A stretch of DNA of 5,699 nt from Rhodospirillales bacterium Alpha_05 (lineage in GTDB: Bacteria; Pseudomonadota; Alphaproteobacteria; Rhodospirillales; Rhodospirillaceae): contig LUYR01000618.1 of the NCBI GenBank assembly GCA_001603335.1, positions 1 through 5,699 on the forward strand. Direction: 5' to 3'. A program made the position numbers and the translations under genes. Below are positions 5,034 to 5,699 of this stretch, piece after piece. Every line of letters starts with the position of its first letter. Within the stretch, counting starts at the first letter, position 1. The notes beneath the pieces are model-generated. The model saw only the letters and a program-made list of their open reading frames with translations, was not told the DNA's origin and made no database searches.

Positions 5034-5681
5034 ATGAAGTTCGATTTCATCACCGATCCGGACGAGATCTATCGCCGGTCGTTCGAAATCATCGAGGCCG
5101 AAGCCGACCTCTCCCAAGTCCCCCATGATCTGAAGTCGACGGTTATCCGCATGGTCCACGCGGCGGGCGATCCCTCGCTCGCGCGCGACGTTGCGTTCTC
5201 CGCCGATGCCGCGATCGCGGGCAAGGCCGCGATCAATGCCGGTGCGACGATCTTCACCGACGTCGAGATGGTCGGCCACGGCATCCACCGTCCGCACTTG
5301 GTCGAGGGCACCGAGATCGTCACCTTGATCCGCCACCCCGACATCGCCGAAGCCGCGAAGCGCCTCGCCACCACCCGCGCCGCCGCCGCCGTCGATCTCT
5401 GGGGCGATCGCCTCGCGGGTTCGATCGTCGCCATCGGCAATGCGCCGACCGCGCTGTTCCGCCTGCTCGAAGTGATGTCGGAAGGCGGGCCGAAGCCCGC
5501 GCTGATCGTCGGCATGCCGGTCGGCTTCGTCGGCGCGGCGGAATCCAAGGACGCCCTGATCGCCCACTCGTGCGGCGTGCCCTACATCACCGTGCGCGGC
5601 CGCCGCGGCGGCTCCCCGCTCGCGGTCTCGGCGCTGAACGCGCTCGCGATCGCGGCCAAGGCGGAGCGCGGCGCCAAGTGA
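5034..5681 (+). CDS. cobH: precorrin-8X / cobalt-precorrin-8 methylmutase
   Basis: Moves the methyl group from C11 to C12 of the corrin ring to give (cobalt-)hydrogenobyrinic acid, a late cytosolic step of ring synthesis. The 215 residues match the family length. Recognisable blocks are the N-terminal PDEIYRRSFEIIEAEAD (9-25), the VIRMVHAAGDP segment (37-47) containing His42, which corresponds to the catalytic histidine of the family, the TDVEMVGHGI block, WGDRLAGSIVAIGNAPTALF, and the C-terminal GMPVGFVGAAESK and YITVRGRRGGSPLAVSALNAL. The ATG at 5034 is chosen because GGGGGGA (5019-5025) lies 8 nt upstream and the protein begins like its relatives. A TTG at 4992 in the same frame adds 14 unrelated residues and has no good site. 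Given the CbiX chelatase, the cobalt-containing substrate is likely and cbiC would be the matching name. It overlaps the next gene start by 4 nt. Confidence 0.95.
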   Translation: MKFDFITDPDEIYRRSFEIIEAEADLSQVPHDLKSTVIRMVHAAGDPSLARDVAFSADAAIAGKAAINAGATIFTDVEMVGHGIHRPHLVEGTEIVTLIRHPDIAEAAKRLATTRAAAAVDLWGDRLAGSIVAIGNAPTALFRLLEVMSEGGPKPALIVGMPVGFVGAAESKDALIAHSCGVPYITVRGRRGGSPLAVSALNALAIAAKAERGAK

Positions 5682-5699
5682 CCGACACCCCGACTCCCT
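5678..5699 (+). CDS. start of the next gene in the cobalamin operon (partial)
   Basis: A GTG at 5678-5680 overlaps the cobH stop as GTGA, a typical translationally coupled junction. The frame stays open to the window end and reads VTDTPTP. A weak GGAG (5663-5666) lies 11 nt upstream. Seven residues are too few to identify a product. Another corrin-ring gene is expected from context; cbiD is one possibility, since such proteins often begin with a short Thr/Pro-containing lead, but this is a guess. A start further downstream outside the window is equally possible. Confidence 0.4.

Noticed and set aside
4500..5567. A 355-codon minus-strand frame spanning the end of cbiX and most of cobH.
   Set aside because: It crosses two real genes and their gap on the opposite strand and gives Arg/Gly/His-rich low-complexity sequence.

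Overview
The window is high-GC DNA with strong G/C preference at codon third positions, GTG/TTG starts, good Shine-Dalgarno sites and tightly packed genes. Together with an early-cobalt-insertion cobalamin gene set and a His-rich CbiX, this suggests an alphaproteobacterium, most likely of the Rhodospirillales (Magnetospirillum/Azospirillum-like). That placement is an inference from gene content and style, not from a marker gene.

Layout: (1) Positions 2-1814 hold a two-component pair read rightward. A PAS-containing sensor histidine kinase enters from the left edge without its N-terminus, and one base after its stop lies a stand-alone CheY-like receiver. (2) Positions 1815-2583 hold a separate rightward unit. 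A plausible sigma70-type promoter and a short leader hairpin precede a TTG-started gene for an unusual protein with a ribbon-helix-helix-like N-terminus, a short coiled coil and a C-terminal J-domain-like module with an intact HPD. (3) Positions 2584-2800 are non-coding and are filled by one large imperfect palindrome centred on base 2699. Its two halves are diverged copies of the same double-hairpin element, and it probably also terminates the two convergent genes beside it. (4) Positions 2801-5699 are a cobalamin (vitamin B12) synthesis locus. cobM/cbiF (precorrin-4 C11-methyltransferase) runs leftward. Divergent from it, cbiX (sirohydrochlorin cobaltochelatase), cobH/cbiC (precorrin-8X methylmutase) and the first codons of another gene run rightward.

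How the genes fit together: CbiX inserts cobalt early (the oxygen-independent route), CobM/CbiF methylates C11, and CobH/CbiC moves that methyl group to C12 near the end of corrin ring formation. Because CbiX is present, the other two enzymes probably act on cobalt-containing intermediates even though their sequences are conventionally named with cob symbols. No cobalamin riboswitch is evident; a consensus-like promoter with a leader of about 35 nt serves cobM.

The most notable items are the 103-residue His/Cys-rich tail of CbiX (27 His, 12 Cys, with three identical nine-residue units kept identical through synonymous codon differences), a well-formed internal Shine-Dalgarno plus ATG that could release that tail as a separate 109-residue metal-binding protein, the 180-bp palindrome, and the ribbon-helix-helix/J-domain fusion.
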